Shown here piece by piece: positions 17,996-26,020 of a stretch of DNA of 64,000 bases (positions are counted from its first letter, which is position 1; each line of letters begins with the position of its first letter). The DNA is from SIG452 sp045631485 (lineage in GTDB: Bacteria; Bacillota; Clostridia; UMGS1840): assembly GCA_045631485.1 (NCBI GenBank), contig JAZQUU010000019.1, positions 1 through 64,000 of the forward strand, given 5' to 3'. A model generated the notes under the pieces. That model saw only the letters and a program-made list of their open reading frames with translations. It had not been told where the DNA came from and made no database searches. The position numbers were made by a program, and so were the translations under genes.

Positions 17996-19588
17996 TTAAA
18001 TCAAATGAAATTTCTTTAAAATCTTTCCGATTTTATCTCCTTTGGGAAGCAATGCAATATCATCCTCCTGAAGCCCCTTTACGGCAAATAAGCTAATCAA
18101 ATAGCAAGCACCGCCCGTCACAATGGAGAATGCAACCAACACAATGTTGCTACCGGTATATCCCGATAAGAAGCGATATCCCAAAACGGCACCAACCGCG
18201 GTGGCAACTGCGGTGATAACCGGTTTTAAAACGAAGCTTGAAAACTCAAATTTCATACCGGTGATTCGTTTTAAATCATAAATATTTAAGCTCATTACGG
18301 TCATATAGCATAAAAGAGTTCCGATGGGTGCTCCGTTGATATTGATTTCGGGACGGGATACCAATAAAAGATTGATTACTACTTTTACCACCCCACCGAT
18401 AAACATATTTTTAACGGGCAACCAAACGTGTCCCCAAGCCTGCAAAATAGCATTACATACCTGCACCATCGTCACAAACACTACCGCAATCCCCATAATA
18501 TTTAAGAGAAAAGAATAGTTGCCGTCGTGATATAAAAGCTGCAGGATAGGTTTTGCCAGAGCAGAAATTCCCGCCGCACAAGGCACCGCAAATAAAATGG
18601 TGATACGAAGTGCAGATTTTGCATTGCGGATAGCCGTATTGTTGTTTTTTAAAGCTAATGCCGCTGCGATAGTGGGCACAATGGAAATGGCAATTGCCGC
18701 AATAATGGTGGGCGGCAGATTGAAGAGTGCAATGGCACGGTTTAAGTAACCGAACATAGAGAGACGCTGTTCTTCAATATAACCAAGTCCCTGAAGCTGA
18801 TTCATAACCATTGCGGTATCAATTACGGAAGTTAAGGTAAATACAGAAACTCCAATAGTAACGGGAATGGCAATTCTGATTAGTTTGCCAAGCAAATTTC
18901 TTGCAGAGGGAATCGTTTGGGAAGCATTTTCCTTGGGGAATTTTCTGATGTTTACGGCATTATAGAGAATCAGATACAAACAACTGATTGCCGTACCGAT
19001 GGTAACACCCGTAATCGCCCCTGCCGAACCGATATAATATTCGGAATACATCTGCATCATCGTGTATGCCAAAGTAAGTCCCAAAGCAAGTTTGGAAAAG
19101 GCTTCAATGACTTCGGAAACCGCGGTGGGAAGCATATTCTGCTGCCCCTGATAAAAACCTCGGTAACTGCTTGCCAACGACACGAAGAACAAGCTGGGTG
19201 CCATACATTGCATAGTAAGATACGCACTGGGAGCGCTGATCATTTGGGAAAACTGATGGGCAAAGAAAAACATTGCTCCTGCCGCAACCACGCCCACACA
19301 TAAAAGCAAGCCTTTGGAAATACGGAAAATTTTTCTTGCTTCATTGTAGTTGCCTTTTGCACAAGCCTCTGCCACCATTTTGGAAATGGCAACGGGAAGC
19401 CCTGCGGTGGATACCACAAATAACCAGTTATAAATTGTATAAGAAGAATTATAAATCCCCATCCCTTCTGTTTTTAACACATAGGTATCCAACGGGATTT
19501 TATAAAGTGCTCCTATCACTTTTACCAAAATGTGAGAAACTGCAATAATAAAAGCACCGATTACGAAGTTTTTATTTTTTTTATTCAA
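17996..19588 (-). CDS. SpoVB/MurJ-like polysaccharide flippase (MOP superfamily)
   Basis: This integral membrane protein of about 530 aa has roughly 14 hydrophobic segments. The N-terminus (FVIGAFIIAVSHILVKVIGA, then a KIPL turn and TEGMGIYNSSYTIYNW) is typical of the SpoVB branch of the MATE/MOP flippases. Members move lipid-linked precursors, for example lipid II or spore cortex precursors. I favour the TTG at 19588, 9 bases behind GGAAAGG; the ATG at 19597 directly abuts that site. It is a single gene with its own promoter at 19633-19662. Whether it serves sporulation or vegetative wall synthesis cannot be told because no sporulation gene lies nearby. Confidence 0.88.
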   Translation of the reverse strand: MNKKNKNFVIGAFIIAVSHILVKVIGALYKIPLDTYVLKTEGMGIYNSSYTIYNWLFVVSTAGLPVAISKMVAEACAKGNYNEARKIFRISKGLLLCVGVVAAGAMFFFAHQFSQMISAPSAYLTMQCMAPSLFFVSLASSYRGFYQGQQNMLPTAVSEVIEAFSKLALGLTLAYTMMQMYSEYYIGSAGAITGVTIGTAISCLYLILYNAVNIRKFPKENASQTIPSARNLLGKLIRIAIPVTIGVSVFTLTSVIDTAMVMNQLQGLGYIEEQRLSMFGYLNRAIALFNLPPTIIAAIAISIVPTIAAALALKNNNTAIRNAKSALRITILFAVPCAAGISALAKPILQLLYHDGNYSFLLNIMGIAVVFVTMVQVCNAILQAWGHVWLPVKNMFIGGVVKVVINLLLVSRPEININGAPIGTLLCYMTVMSLNIYDLKRITGMKFEFSSFVLKPVITAVATAVGAVLGYRFLSGYTGSNIVLVAFSIVTGGACYLISLFAVKGLQEDDIALLPKGDKIGKILKKFHLI

Positions 19589-19632
19589 GTTTGTCATCCT
19601 TTCCGAATCTCGGATTCAATTACATTATTTTT

Positions 19633-19662
19633 ATTATACAATATTATAATGGTGCAGGTCAA
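19633..19662 (-). promoter_or_regulatory. Sigma-A promoter of the flippase gene
   Basis: On the minus strand TTGACC (19657-19662), 18-base spacer, TATAAT (19633-19638). Confidence 0.7.
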
Positions 19663-19761
19663 GTTAAAATGCAATTTTTACCAAAATTTCTTTTCGACTT
19701 TCTTTTATGATTTCTGCCAACAGTATTTTTTAAATTTTTTAAAATTTTTTCAAAAAAAGTA

Positions 19762-19790
19762 TTGACAAATGAAAAAAGATATGTTATCTT
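19762..19790 (+). promoter_or_regulatory. Sigma-A promoter of the Fur-family regulator unit
   Basis: TTGACA (19762-19767), 17-base spacer, TATCTT (19785-19790). Confidence 0.75.
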
Positions 19791-19812
19791 ATTAGTAACA
19801 ATTCCGAATAAG
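19788..19812 (+). promoter_or_regulatory. Candidate operator for the Fur/PerR-type regulator
   Basis: Imperfect inverted repeat CTTATTAGTAAC (19788-19799), central A, ATTCCGAATAAG (19801-19812); 9 of 12 positions are symmetric. It overlaps the -10 box and transcript start of the regulator gene, where autorepression is usual in this family. Binding is inferred only. Confidence 0.45.
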
Positions 19813-19832
19813 AAATAATCGAGGTGATCAAA

Positions 19833-20216
19833 ATGGCAAAACCACCCCGTCGAATGACCAAACAAAAAGCTGCCATCTTAGATTACCTGAAACACTCCAC
19901 ACATCATCCCGATGCAGAATGTGTCTATCAGGAACTTAAGAAGCAGCAACCCGAATTAAGTCGCAGCACGGTTTATCGGAATCTTGCCCAATTATCAGAA
20001 GACAGAATCATTGAAAAAATGGGACTTCAGGTTGAATCCGACCACTATGACGGCAACCGCTCCCCTCACAATCACTTCATTTGCAAAAAATGCGGAAAAA
20101 TCTTCGATTGCGGCAAGGAAGACATCGCTACCGACCGGGTAGAAGAATTAGGCACCATCGAAACCTTCACCGTTTATTTTTACGGTGTGTGCCACGAGTG
20201 CGAACAAGAAGCGTAG
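19833..20216 (+). CDS. Fur family transcriptional regulator, PerR-like
   Basis: This 127-aa metal-dependent repressor has a winged-helix domain at residues 1-80 (RMTKQKAAILDYLK, SRSTVYRNLAQL) and a dimerisation domain with two Cys pairs for structural zinc (CKKCGKIFDC and CHEC near the C-terminus). Metal-sensing His are in the SPHNHFIC segment. PerR-type peroxide sensing is favoured by the next gene, a rubrerythrin; Fur or Zur function is possible. The start is the ATG at 19833 behind GAGGTGAT; the GTG at 19824 lies inside that site. It is probably co-transcribed with the rubrerythrin 79 bases downstream, since no terminator intervenes. Confidence 0.9.
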   Translation: MAKPPRRMTKQKAAILDYLKHSTHHPDAECVYQELKKQQPELSRSTVYRNLAQLSEDRIIEKMGLQVESDHYDGNRSPHNHFICKKCGKIFDCGKEDIATDRVEELGTIETFTVYFYGVCHECEQEA

Positions 20217-20295
20217 CACTCCTTTAAAATCAGTAAAAAAACACCTAATATAAGAAATTAAAAAAGCCTAAAAAGGCTCATAGGAGGAAAAAATT

Positions 20296-20883
20296 ATGAA
20301 AAAATTTGTATGTTCTGTTTGCGGTTATGTTCACGAAGGCGAAGCGGCTCCCGCTAACTGCCCCACCTGTAAAGTTCCCGCTGAAAAATTCAATGTGATG
20401 GAAGAAGGCGCTGCGTTGGCTGCCGAACACGAATACGGCGTATATGCAAAAACCGTAAAAAATAATCCCGATATCTCTCCCGAAGACAAAAAATATATCT
20501 TTGACCAGTTAATGGCAAACTTCAACGGCGAATGCTCCGAAGTTGGTATGTATCTGTGCATGGCAAGAATCGCACATCGTGAAGGCTATCCTGAAATCGG
20601 TTTATACTGGGAAAAAGCAGCTTACGAAGAAGCTGAACACGCTGCAAAATTTGCAGAACTCTTAGGCGAAGACTTAGAACCCAATATGAAAGCTACCACC
20701 AAAGATAACTTAAAATGGAGAGTTGACTGTGAATACGGTGCAACTCAGGGTAAATTCGACCTGGCTCTGTGCGCTAAGAAAAACGGCCTGGATGCAATCC
20801 ACGATACCGTTCACGAAATGGCAAGAGACGAAGCTCGTCACGGTAAAGGCTTAGAAGGTCTGTTAAAAAGATATTTTAAATAA
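20296..20883 (+). CDS. Reverse rubrerythrin (N-terminal rubredoxin, C-terminal ferritin-like domain)
   Basis: It reduces hydrogen peroxide in anaerobes using electrons passed through an iron-sulfur-free Fe(Cys)4 site to a di-iron centre. In the 195-aa product the rubredoxin-type domain comes first (Cys6, Cys9, Cys22, Cys25), followed by a four-helix ferritin-like domain with Glu and His ligands (NGECSEVGMYL, EEAEHAAKFAE, MARDEARHGKG). This order is opposite to classical rubrerythrin and matches the reverse rubrerythrins of clostridia. AGGAGGAAAAAATT precedes the ATG. It lies between a PerR-like regulator and a BFD-like [2Fe-2S] protein, which suggests a peroxide-defence unit. Confidence 0.95.
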   Translation: MKKFVCSVCGYVHEGEAAPANCPTCKVPAEKFNVMEEGAALAAEHEYGVYAKTVKNNPDISPEDKKYIFDQLMANFNGECSEVGMYLCMARIAHREGYPEIGLYWEKAAYEEAEHAAKFAELLGEDLEPNMKATTKDNLKWRVDCEYGATQGKFDLALCAKKNGLDAIHDTVHEMARDEARHGKGLEGLLKRYFK

Positions 20884-20899
20884 GAATTAACTTTCCCAC

Positions 20900-20929
20900 G
20901 GGGATTAAGGTTACTAACTCTTAATCCCC
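20900..20929 (+). other. Intercistronic hairpin between rubrerythrin and BFD-like genes
   Basis: GGGGATTAAG (20900-20909) and CTTAATCCCC (20920-20929) form a perfect 10-bp stem with a 10-base loop. No T-run follows, so it is not a standard terminator. It may act in mRNA processing or stability. Confidence 0.6.
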
Positions 20930-20961
20930 TCCCCAATACATAGAAAGTGAGGTACACTCCA

Positions 20962-21159
20962 ATGACCGAGAATTATACCATCTGTAACTGCAAACAAGTA
21001 AGCTATTTTGATATTATGGACGCTTTGGAACAGAACAAAAACTTTAAAGATGTTTTAGAAGCGTTTGACGGTGTTCAGAAAGTGACCCACTGCTCCACCG
21101 GTTGCGGCGGTTGCTACCAGAAAGTGCTGGATGCAATTTCCGAAATTATGATTCCGTAA
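20962..21159 (+). CDS. BFD-like [2Fe-2S]-binding small protein
   Basis: The 65-aa protein has the bacterioferritin-associated ferredoxin pattern: Cys8 and Cys10 (ICNC) near the start and Cys48-x2-Cys51 (STGCGGC) later, with an extra Cys44. Such domains carry one [2Fe-2S] cluster and pass electrons to partners. The start is the ATG at 20962, behind AAAGTGAGGT; the GTG at 20947 lies inside that site. Behind rubrerythrin it may supply electrons to it or take part in iron release, but that is inference from position. A strong terminator follows. Confidence 0.85.
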   Translation: MTENYTICNCKQVSYFDIMDALEQNKNFKDVLEAFDGVQKVTHCSTGCGGCYQKVLDAISEIMIP

Positions 21160-21191
21160 CTCCCCCAATTTCTTTCTTACATACATTTATT

Positions 21192-21225
21192 AAAAAAGAG
21201 TTGAGCGTTGCTCAACTCTTTTTTT
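21192..21225. terminator. Bidirectional terminator between BFD-like gene and the aromatic operon
   Basis: AAAGAGTTGAGC and GCTCAACTCTTT pair, flanked by A- and T-runs. It closes both the peroxide unit and the eight-gene aromatic operon. Confidence 0.93.
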
Positions 21226-21226
21226 C

Positions 21227-22255
21227 TTACAGGATATCTGCTAAGTCGTAAATGAGTTTTTCGGTTTTTTCCCAACCTAAGCAGGGGTCGGTGATGGATT
21301 TTCCGTAAACACCGTCTTCGGGCTTCTGGGCACCGTCTTCGATATAGCTTTCAATCATCAGACCTTTTACCAGCTTTTTGATATCATCGCTATGACGGCA
21401 GCTATGCAGAATTTCTTTGGCGATTCTGGGTTGTTCTGCCCATTTTTTACCGGAGTTTGCGTGGTTGGTGTCAATAATCACGGCAGGATTTTCCAAATTG
21501 GATTTTGCATAAACTTCGCAGAGATTGATTAAATCTTCATAGTGGTAGTTGGGCATTGACTGACCGTGTTTGTTCACATATCCTCTTAAAATAGCGTGTG
21601 CTAAGGGATTTCCTTTGCTTTCCACTTCCCATCCTCTGTAAATAAAGGTGTGAGAATGTTGTGCAGCGGTGATGGAATTCATCATAACGGAAATATCCCC
21701 TGCGGTGGGGTTTTTCATGCCCACGGGAATATCAAGGCCGCTTGCAGTAAGACGATGTTTCTGATTTTCTACAGAACGTGCACCGATGGCAACATAAGAA
21801 AGCAAATCGGATAAATATCTGTAATTTTCGGGATAAAGCATTTCATCCGCACAGGTGAAACCTGTTTCCGCAATAGCTCTGATATGAAGATTACGGATTG
21901 CCACTACCCCTTTTAACATATCGGATTCTTTGTTGGGATCGGGCTGATGAAGCATTCCTTTATAACCGTCTCCCGTGGTTCTGGGTTTATTAGTATAGAT
22001 TCTGGGGATAATTAAAATTTTGTCCGCCACTTTGTCCTGCACGGTGCGAAGACGGGAAATGTAATCAATCACGCTGTCGTCGTGGTCTGCAGAACAAGGA
22101 CCGATGATTAAAATGAATCGGTCGTCTTTGCCTTCAAATACGGATTTAATTTCTATATCTCTTTTGGCTTTTAATTGTTCTAACTGATATGATAAAGGAT
22201 ATTGTTCCTTGATTTCCATAGGAATGGGTAATTTGCGTTTGAAATTCATGTTCAT
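21227..22255 (-). CDS. aroF: 3-deoxy-7-phosphoheptulonate (DAHP) synthase, class I
   Basis: It condenses phosphoenolpyruvate and erythrose 4-phosphate, the first step of the shikimate pathway. The 342-aa product matches the AroF/G/H type, with LIIGPCSADH, RIYTNKPRTTGDGYKG and MKNPTAGD, and lacks a fused chorismate mutase or ACT domain. The start is the ATG at 22255 because GGAGGAG lies 8 bases upstream; the longer frame would begin with a TTG inside that site. It is the last gene of the operon although it encodes the first enzyme. Which amino acid inhibits it is not readable. Confidence 0.94.
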   Translation of the reverse strand: MNMNFKRKLPIPMEIKEQYPLSYQLEQLKAKRDIEIKSVFEGKDDRFILIIGPCSADHDDSVIDYISRLRTVQDKVADKILIIPRIYTNKPRTTGDGYKGMLHQPDPNKESDMLKGVVAIRNLHIRAIAETGFTCADEMLYPENYRYLSDLLSYVAIGARSVENQKHRLTASGLDIPVGMKNPTAGDISVMMNSITAAQHSHTFIYRGWEVESKGNPLAHAILRGYVNKHGQSMPNYHYEDLINLCEVYAKSNLENPAVIIDTNHANSGKKWAEQPRIAKEILHSCRHSDDIKKLVKGLMIESYIEDGAQKPEDGVYGKSITDPCLGWEKTEKLIYDLADIL

Positions 22256-22275
22256 TGTTATCTCCTCCAAGATCG

Positions 22276-23133
22276 CTATTTTTTATCGAATAATGCTCTT
22301 CTCTCAGTGGAATGACGCATCATTTGCCTCATTCCGTTGATATCCTCCTCAGAGAGCATTGTTCTAAGCTTTTGAAATTGATTCATAAATAAATCCATCT
22401 GACTAAGCAGCACCTCTTTATTTGCCACAAAGAGTTCGCTCCACATTAAGTCGTTAATTTTAGCAATTCTGGTTAAGTCACGGAAGGAGTCTCCCGTAAA
22501 CTTTTCCATATTTTCCTTGTCGTTGCAAGTCATTAAGGTAACTGCAATACAATGGGTGAGCTGAGAAAGAAATCCTATCATTTCGTCGTGCTCTTCCGGT
22601 GATAAGGTGGTCACATTGGAAAAGCCGAGAAGCCTGCCCAATTCCATACAGGTATTGATTGCTTCGGGCGTGTTTTTTTCGGTGGGTGTTACAATATAGT
22701 TGGCACCCGTAAACATTCTGTCGGTACTGTTTTCCACGCCGGAAACCTCACGACCTGCCATGGGATGCGCGGCAATAAATTCCACGTCCGGGCGAAGCAT
22801 ATTTTGAATTTGGTAAACGATGCTACCCTTTACCCCGGTAACGTCGGTAAGAATCGCACCGCTTTTTAACAGATGCTGATTCTTCTCAATCCATTCCACA
22901 AAGGTATGGGGATAGAGCGCAAAAATGACCAAATCCGCTTCACCGATGATTGTTTCATCAAGCTCTGTGGAGCCTTCATCAAGAAAGCCTTCTCCAAGGG
23001 CAAAATCTATGGAGCTTTGCTCTTTGGTGATGGCGGCAATATGAAAGCCGAATCGTTTTAACACTCGGGCATAGCTTCCGCCCAAAAGGCCAAGTCCCAC
23101 AATCAATATGTTTTTACTCACATCTACTATCAT
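22276..23133 (-). CDS. tyrA: Prephenate dehydrogenase
   Basis: It oxidises prephenate to 4-hydroxyphenylpyruvate for tyrosine. The 285-aa product has an N-terminal NAD(P) Rossmann motif GLGLLGGSYA at about residues 12-21, the substrate region around AAHPMAGREVSG and SQLTHCIAV, and no ACT domain. The ATG at 23133 overlaps the aroA stop codon (ATGA), with AGGTGGAG in front, which suggests translational coupling. It is followed by DAHP synthase after 20 bases. Confidence 0.93.
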   Translation of the reverse strand: MIVDVSKNILIVGLGLLGGSYARVLKRFGFHIAAITKEQSSIDFALGEGFLDEGSTELDETIIGEADLVIFALYPHTFVEWIEKNQHLLKSGAILTDVTGVKGSIVYQIQNMLRPDVEFIAAHPMAGREVSGVENSTDRMFTGANYIVTPTEKNTPEAINTCMELGRLLGFSNVTTLSPEEHDEMIGFLSQLTHCIAVTLMTCNDKENMEKFTGDSFRDLTRIAKINDLMWSELFVANKEVLLSQMDLFMNQFQKLRTMLSEEDINGMRQMMRHSTERRALFDKK

Positions 23134-24332
23134 TGTATCTCCACCTCTGCTCCGAGAGTCAAAATATCGCAAAAAAAGTTGGGATAGCTTTTCTTAACTG
23201 CCTCAATTCCCGAAATTTCGCCGCCGATTTTCGATAATATCACAGAAAGCGCCATCACGATACGATGGTCATTATGAGAATCCAGAGCACTTCCGCAATA
23301 TTGAAGAGTCTGCTTTGGCACGGTAATGGTATTATCACCAAACAAAAGTCCGCCGCCAAGCTTTAAAAGTTCTTCGTGCATTGCGGCTCCTCTGTCACTT
23401 TCCTTGGCTTTTAATCTGTCTGTCCCCGTAAAAGCAGCACCGTTTTTTAACGCCGCTACGGCAAATAAAACGGGCCCCAAATCAGGACAATCGGAAATGT
23501 CAAGGGTGGGAGTTGCTTGCTCTAACTTCTCAAAATAATCTTTGTAAACTCTGTCTCCCTGCAAGCTATCCGATTTCAGATTGTTGACAGTAATTTCGGA
23601 ACCGAGGAGATTAAAGGCATCCAAAAATGCCGCATTGGAATAATCTCCCTCGATTCTGCCCGAAAAACCGCGTAATTTTGATGGTTTCACCGCTAAGGTG
23701 TATTCGTCTTTGAAAGAAACATCTGCACCAAAGGATTGCAGAGCCGAAAGAGTAAGATTCACATAGGAACGGCTTTCAAAGGGCGGAATGATTTTAATTT
23801 CTGAAGCTTCATTCCGATACACCAATGCCAATAAAAGTCCCGTGATAAACTGACTGCTGATATCCCCTTTCACCTGATAGGTTCCGCTTGTTAAACTGCC
23901 GCAGACAGTAACCGAATCTGCACTTTTTCGGAATAAAAATCCGTTTTCTTTGCAAAGGTCTTCATAAACACCAAGAGGGCGTTCCAACAGACGGGTGCTT
24001 CCCTTTAGTGTCACTTCCCTGCCCAAACACAATGCAAGCGGAATAAAAAATCGCAAGGTGCTTCCGCTTTCCCTACATTCTAAAACAGGGGTTTCTACTT
24101 TCATAAAATTTTTAGAATCAATGCTTACCACATTGGCATTGGTGCGAATTTCTGCACCCAAAGCGTTTAAACAATCAATGGTTGCTAAGATATCCTCACT
24201 GTAATCCACACCGGATAAGGTGCATCGTTCTCCTGATAATGCGGCACCGATTAAATAACGGTGTGCCATACTTTTGGATGGCGGTGCATCAATCGTTCCT
24301 TGTAAGGTACAAGGCGTTATTTTCGCATTCAT
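23130..24332 (-). CDS. aroA: 3-phosphoshikimate 1-carboxyvinyltransferase (EPSP synthase)
   Basis: It transfers the enolpyruvyl group to shikimate 3-phosphate. The 400-aa product, slightly shorter than the usual 425-440, has the expected KSMAHRYLIGAAL start, LECRESGSTLRFF, ISSQFITGLLLA, LKAKESDRG and DSHNDHRIVMAL motifs. In the last, Asp-His-Arg is part of the active site. AGAAGGTAACTAAT precedes the ATG, which lies one base after the aroQ stop. It is inside the aromatic operon. Confidence 0.96.
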   Translation of the reverse strand: MNAKITPCTLQGTIDAPPSKSMAHRYLIGAALSGERCTLSGVDYSEDILATIDCLNALGAEIRTNANVVSIDSKNFMKVETPVLECRESGSTLRFFIPLALCLGREVTLKGSTRLLERPLGVYEDLCKENGFLFRKSADSVTVCGSLTSGTYQVKGDISSQFITGLLLALVYRNEASEIKIIPPFESRSYVNLTLSALQSFGADVSFKDEYTLAVKPSKLRGFSGRIEGDYSNAAFLDAFNLLGSEITVNNLKSDSLQGDRVYKDYFEKLEQATPTLDISDCPDLGPVLFAVAALKNGAAFTGTDRLKAKESDRGAAMHEELLKLGGGLLFGDNTITVPKQTLQYCGSALDSHNDHRIVMALSVILSKIGGEISGIEAVKKSYPNFFCDILTLGAEVEIQ

Positions 24333-24333
24333 A

Positions 24334-24771
24334 TTAGTTACCTTCTGATAAAAAATCTATCGCTTCTAAATATCCGTCGGTGCCGTGACCGGTGATGGTC
24401 TTTTTGCAAGCAAGACGAATATAACTTATTTGTCTGAAATCTTCCCGTTCTTCCACCTTGGAAATATGCACTTCCACCGTGGGAATATCAACGGATTTCA
24501 CCGCATCCAAAATTGCAATACTGGTATGAGTATAGGCACCGGGATTGATAACGATTCCATCCATCTTGCCATATGCTTTTTGGATTTCGTCCACCAGGTC
24601 TCCCTCGTGGTTGGACTGATATAAGGTTACTTCGATCTGTTTACTGTCACAATATCGCTTGATTTTCTCGCATAAATCCGCATAAGTTTCCCGTCCGTAA
24701 TGGTCGGGTTCACGGATACCAAGCATATTTAAGTTTGGTCCGTTTATCACAAGAATTTTCATATTTTTCAC
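24334..24771 (-). CDS. aroQ: 3-dehydroquinate dehydratase, type II
   Basis: It dehydrates 3-dehydroquinate to 3-dehydroshikimate. The 145-aa product has type II signatures: VINGPNLNMLGIREPDHYG with the catalytic Tyr, QSNHEGDLVDEI, INPGAYTHTS with the catalytic His, and VEVHISKVEERE. The likely start is the GTG at 24771, 8 bases behind GGAG and overlapping the upstream stop codon (GTGA); an ATG three codons later is the alternative. It is inside the aromatic operon. Confidence 0.95.
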   Translation of the reverse strand: MKNMKILVINGPNLNMLGIREPDHYGRETYADLCEKIKRYCDSKQIEVTLYQSNHEGDLVDEIQKAYGKMDGIVINPGAYTHTSIAILDAVKSVDIPTVEVHISKVEEREDFRQISYIRLACKKTITGHGTDGYLEAIDFLSEGN

Positions 24772-26015
24772 ACAATCAGCTCCATTCTTTTTTTCGTAAT
24801 ATATTGAGCTTCTGCCTCGGGCGTATCCATATCAGGAACAATCACATCTGCCGTACTCCGGTAGATGCCGATTCTGTCACGATACAGTTTTTGTAATTTT
24901 TCCAAGGTATCGGATAAGGGTCTGTCGTCGGTTGCCTGCACCCGATTAAGGTCTGCGTCCAAAAAGAAAAGTTTGCCATTTTGCTTTAAATAGTGCACAT
25001 TTTCTTCTCGTAAAATCGCACCGCCGCCCGTGGAAATAATCTGAGCAGTTTCTTTGGAAATATCACAAATCACCTGGGTTTCCAAATCTCTGAAATAGGG
25101 TTCTCCTTTTTGGGCAATCAGTTCCCGAATATTGCAACCGCACCGTTTTTCAATCTCTAAATCGGTATCCACAAAGGTGAATCCATCTAACTTGATACAC
25201 TTCCCTACCGTGCTTTTTCCGCTGCCTGGCATCCCCGTTAACACGATATTTTCTTTTGCCAAAAGCACTTCGGAAAACACGTTGTCTGCAAGTTCCTTTT
25301 CAATAGTGGTATCTGTAAATTTTTCCACGGCAACCACCGCTTGTATGAGCAACATATATAAGCCGCCTTCGGCTTTAATGCCTCGTTTCCTAGCATCAAG
25401 TACTAAATTGGTGCATAAGGGATTATACACCGCATCCACTACCCCTTCCAGTTTAGAAAAGCAAGAAATGTCAAGGGGTTTTCCTTCACAGTTTGGATAC
25501 ATTCCCGACGGCGTGGTATTGATGATAATGTTGGCATCCTGATGGTTGGTGATTGCTTCCTCATAAGTAATGCAATCTTCTTTTTTGGTTCTTGAAACGG
25601 TGAAAATTTCACCGGCACCCAAATCAGATGCAACAACACGAGCGGTTTTCGCAGTACCGCCTGTTCCCAAAATCAGAACTTTTTGATTGTTAAAATCAAG
25701 CTTCATTCGTTCGATTAAGGCTTTCATTCCGTGATAATCGGTATTGTAACCGTAAAGCTTACCGTCTCGGTTTACCACGGTGTTTACCGCACCGATTTTT
25801 TTGGCAATTTCGCTTATCTCATCCAAATAAGGAATTACGGTTTCCTTATAGGGAATGGTCACATTCACTGCAGAAAATTCTTTTTTCGTAAAGAAATCTT
25901 TTACCCCTTCTTCCGAAAGTTCTATTAAGTGATATTGATAATCGGCAAGTTTTTCGTGAATCTCTTTGGAAAAACTGTGCGTCAGTTTTTTGCCGATTAA
26001 ACCATATTGTTTCAT
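24768..26015 (-). CDS. aroE-aroK: Bifunctional shikimate dehydrogenase / shikimate kinase (AroE-AroK fusion)
   Basis: The 415-aa product carries two consecutive pathway enzymes. Residues 1 to about 255 are AroE: KLTHSFSKEIH substrate motif, NVTIPYKE with catalytic Lys, GAVNTVVN, NTDYHG and the NADP motif LGTGGTAKT. Residues about 258-415 are AroK: Walker A GMPGSGKSTVGK, DTDLEIEKR, STGGGAILREEN and DDRPL in the lid. The start is the ATG at 26015, 8 bases behind AAAAGGA; the longer frame runs back through aroC and is not used. A fusion of these two is uncommon in bacteria compared with separate genes. The fusion removes one intergenic junction from an already compact operon. Confidence 0.94.
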   Translation of the reverse strand: MKQYGLIGKKLTHSFSKEIHEKLADYQYHLIELSEEGVKDFFTKKEFSAVNVTIPYKETVIPYLDEISEIAKKIGAVNTVVNRDGKLYGYNTDYHGMKALIERMKLDFNNQKVLILGTGGTAKTARVVASDLGAGEIFTVSRTKKEDCITYEEAITNHQDANIIINTTPSGMYPNCEGKPLDISCFSKLEGVVDAVYNPLCTNLVLDARKRGIKAEGGLYMLLIQAVVAVEKFTDTTIEKELADNVFSEVLLAKENIVLTGMPGSGKSTVGKCIKLDGFTFVDTDLEIEKRCGCNIRELIAQKGEPYFRDLETQVICDISKETAQIISTGGGAILREENVHYLKQNGKLFFLDADLNRVQATDDRPLSDTLEKLQKLYRDRIGIYRSTADVIVPDMDTPEAEAQYITKKRMELIV

Positions 26016-26020
26016 CAAAT

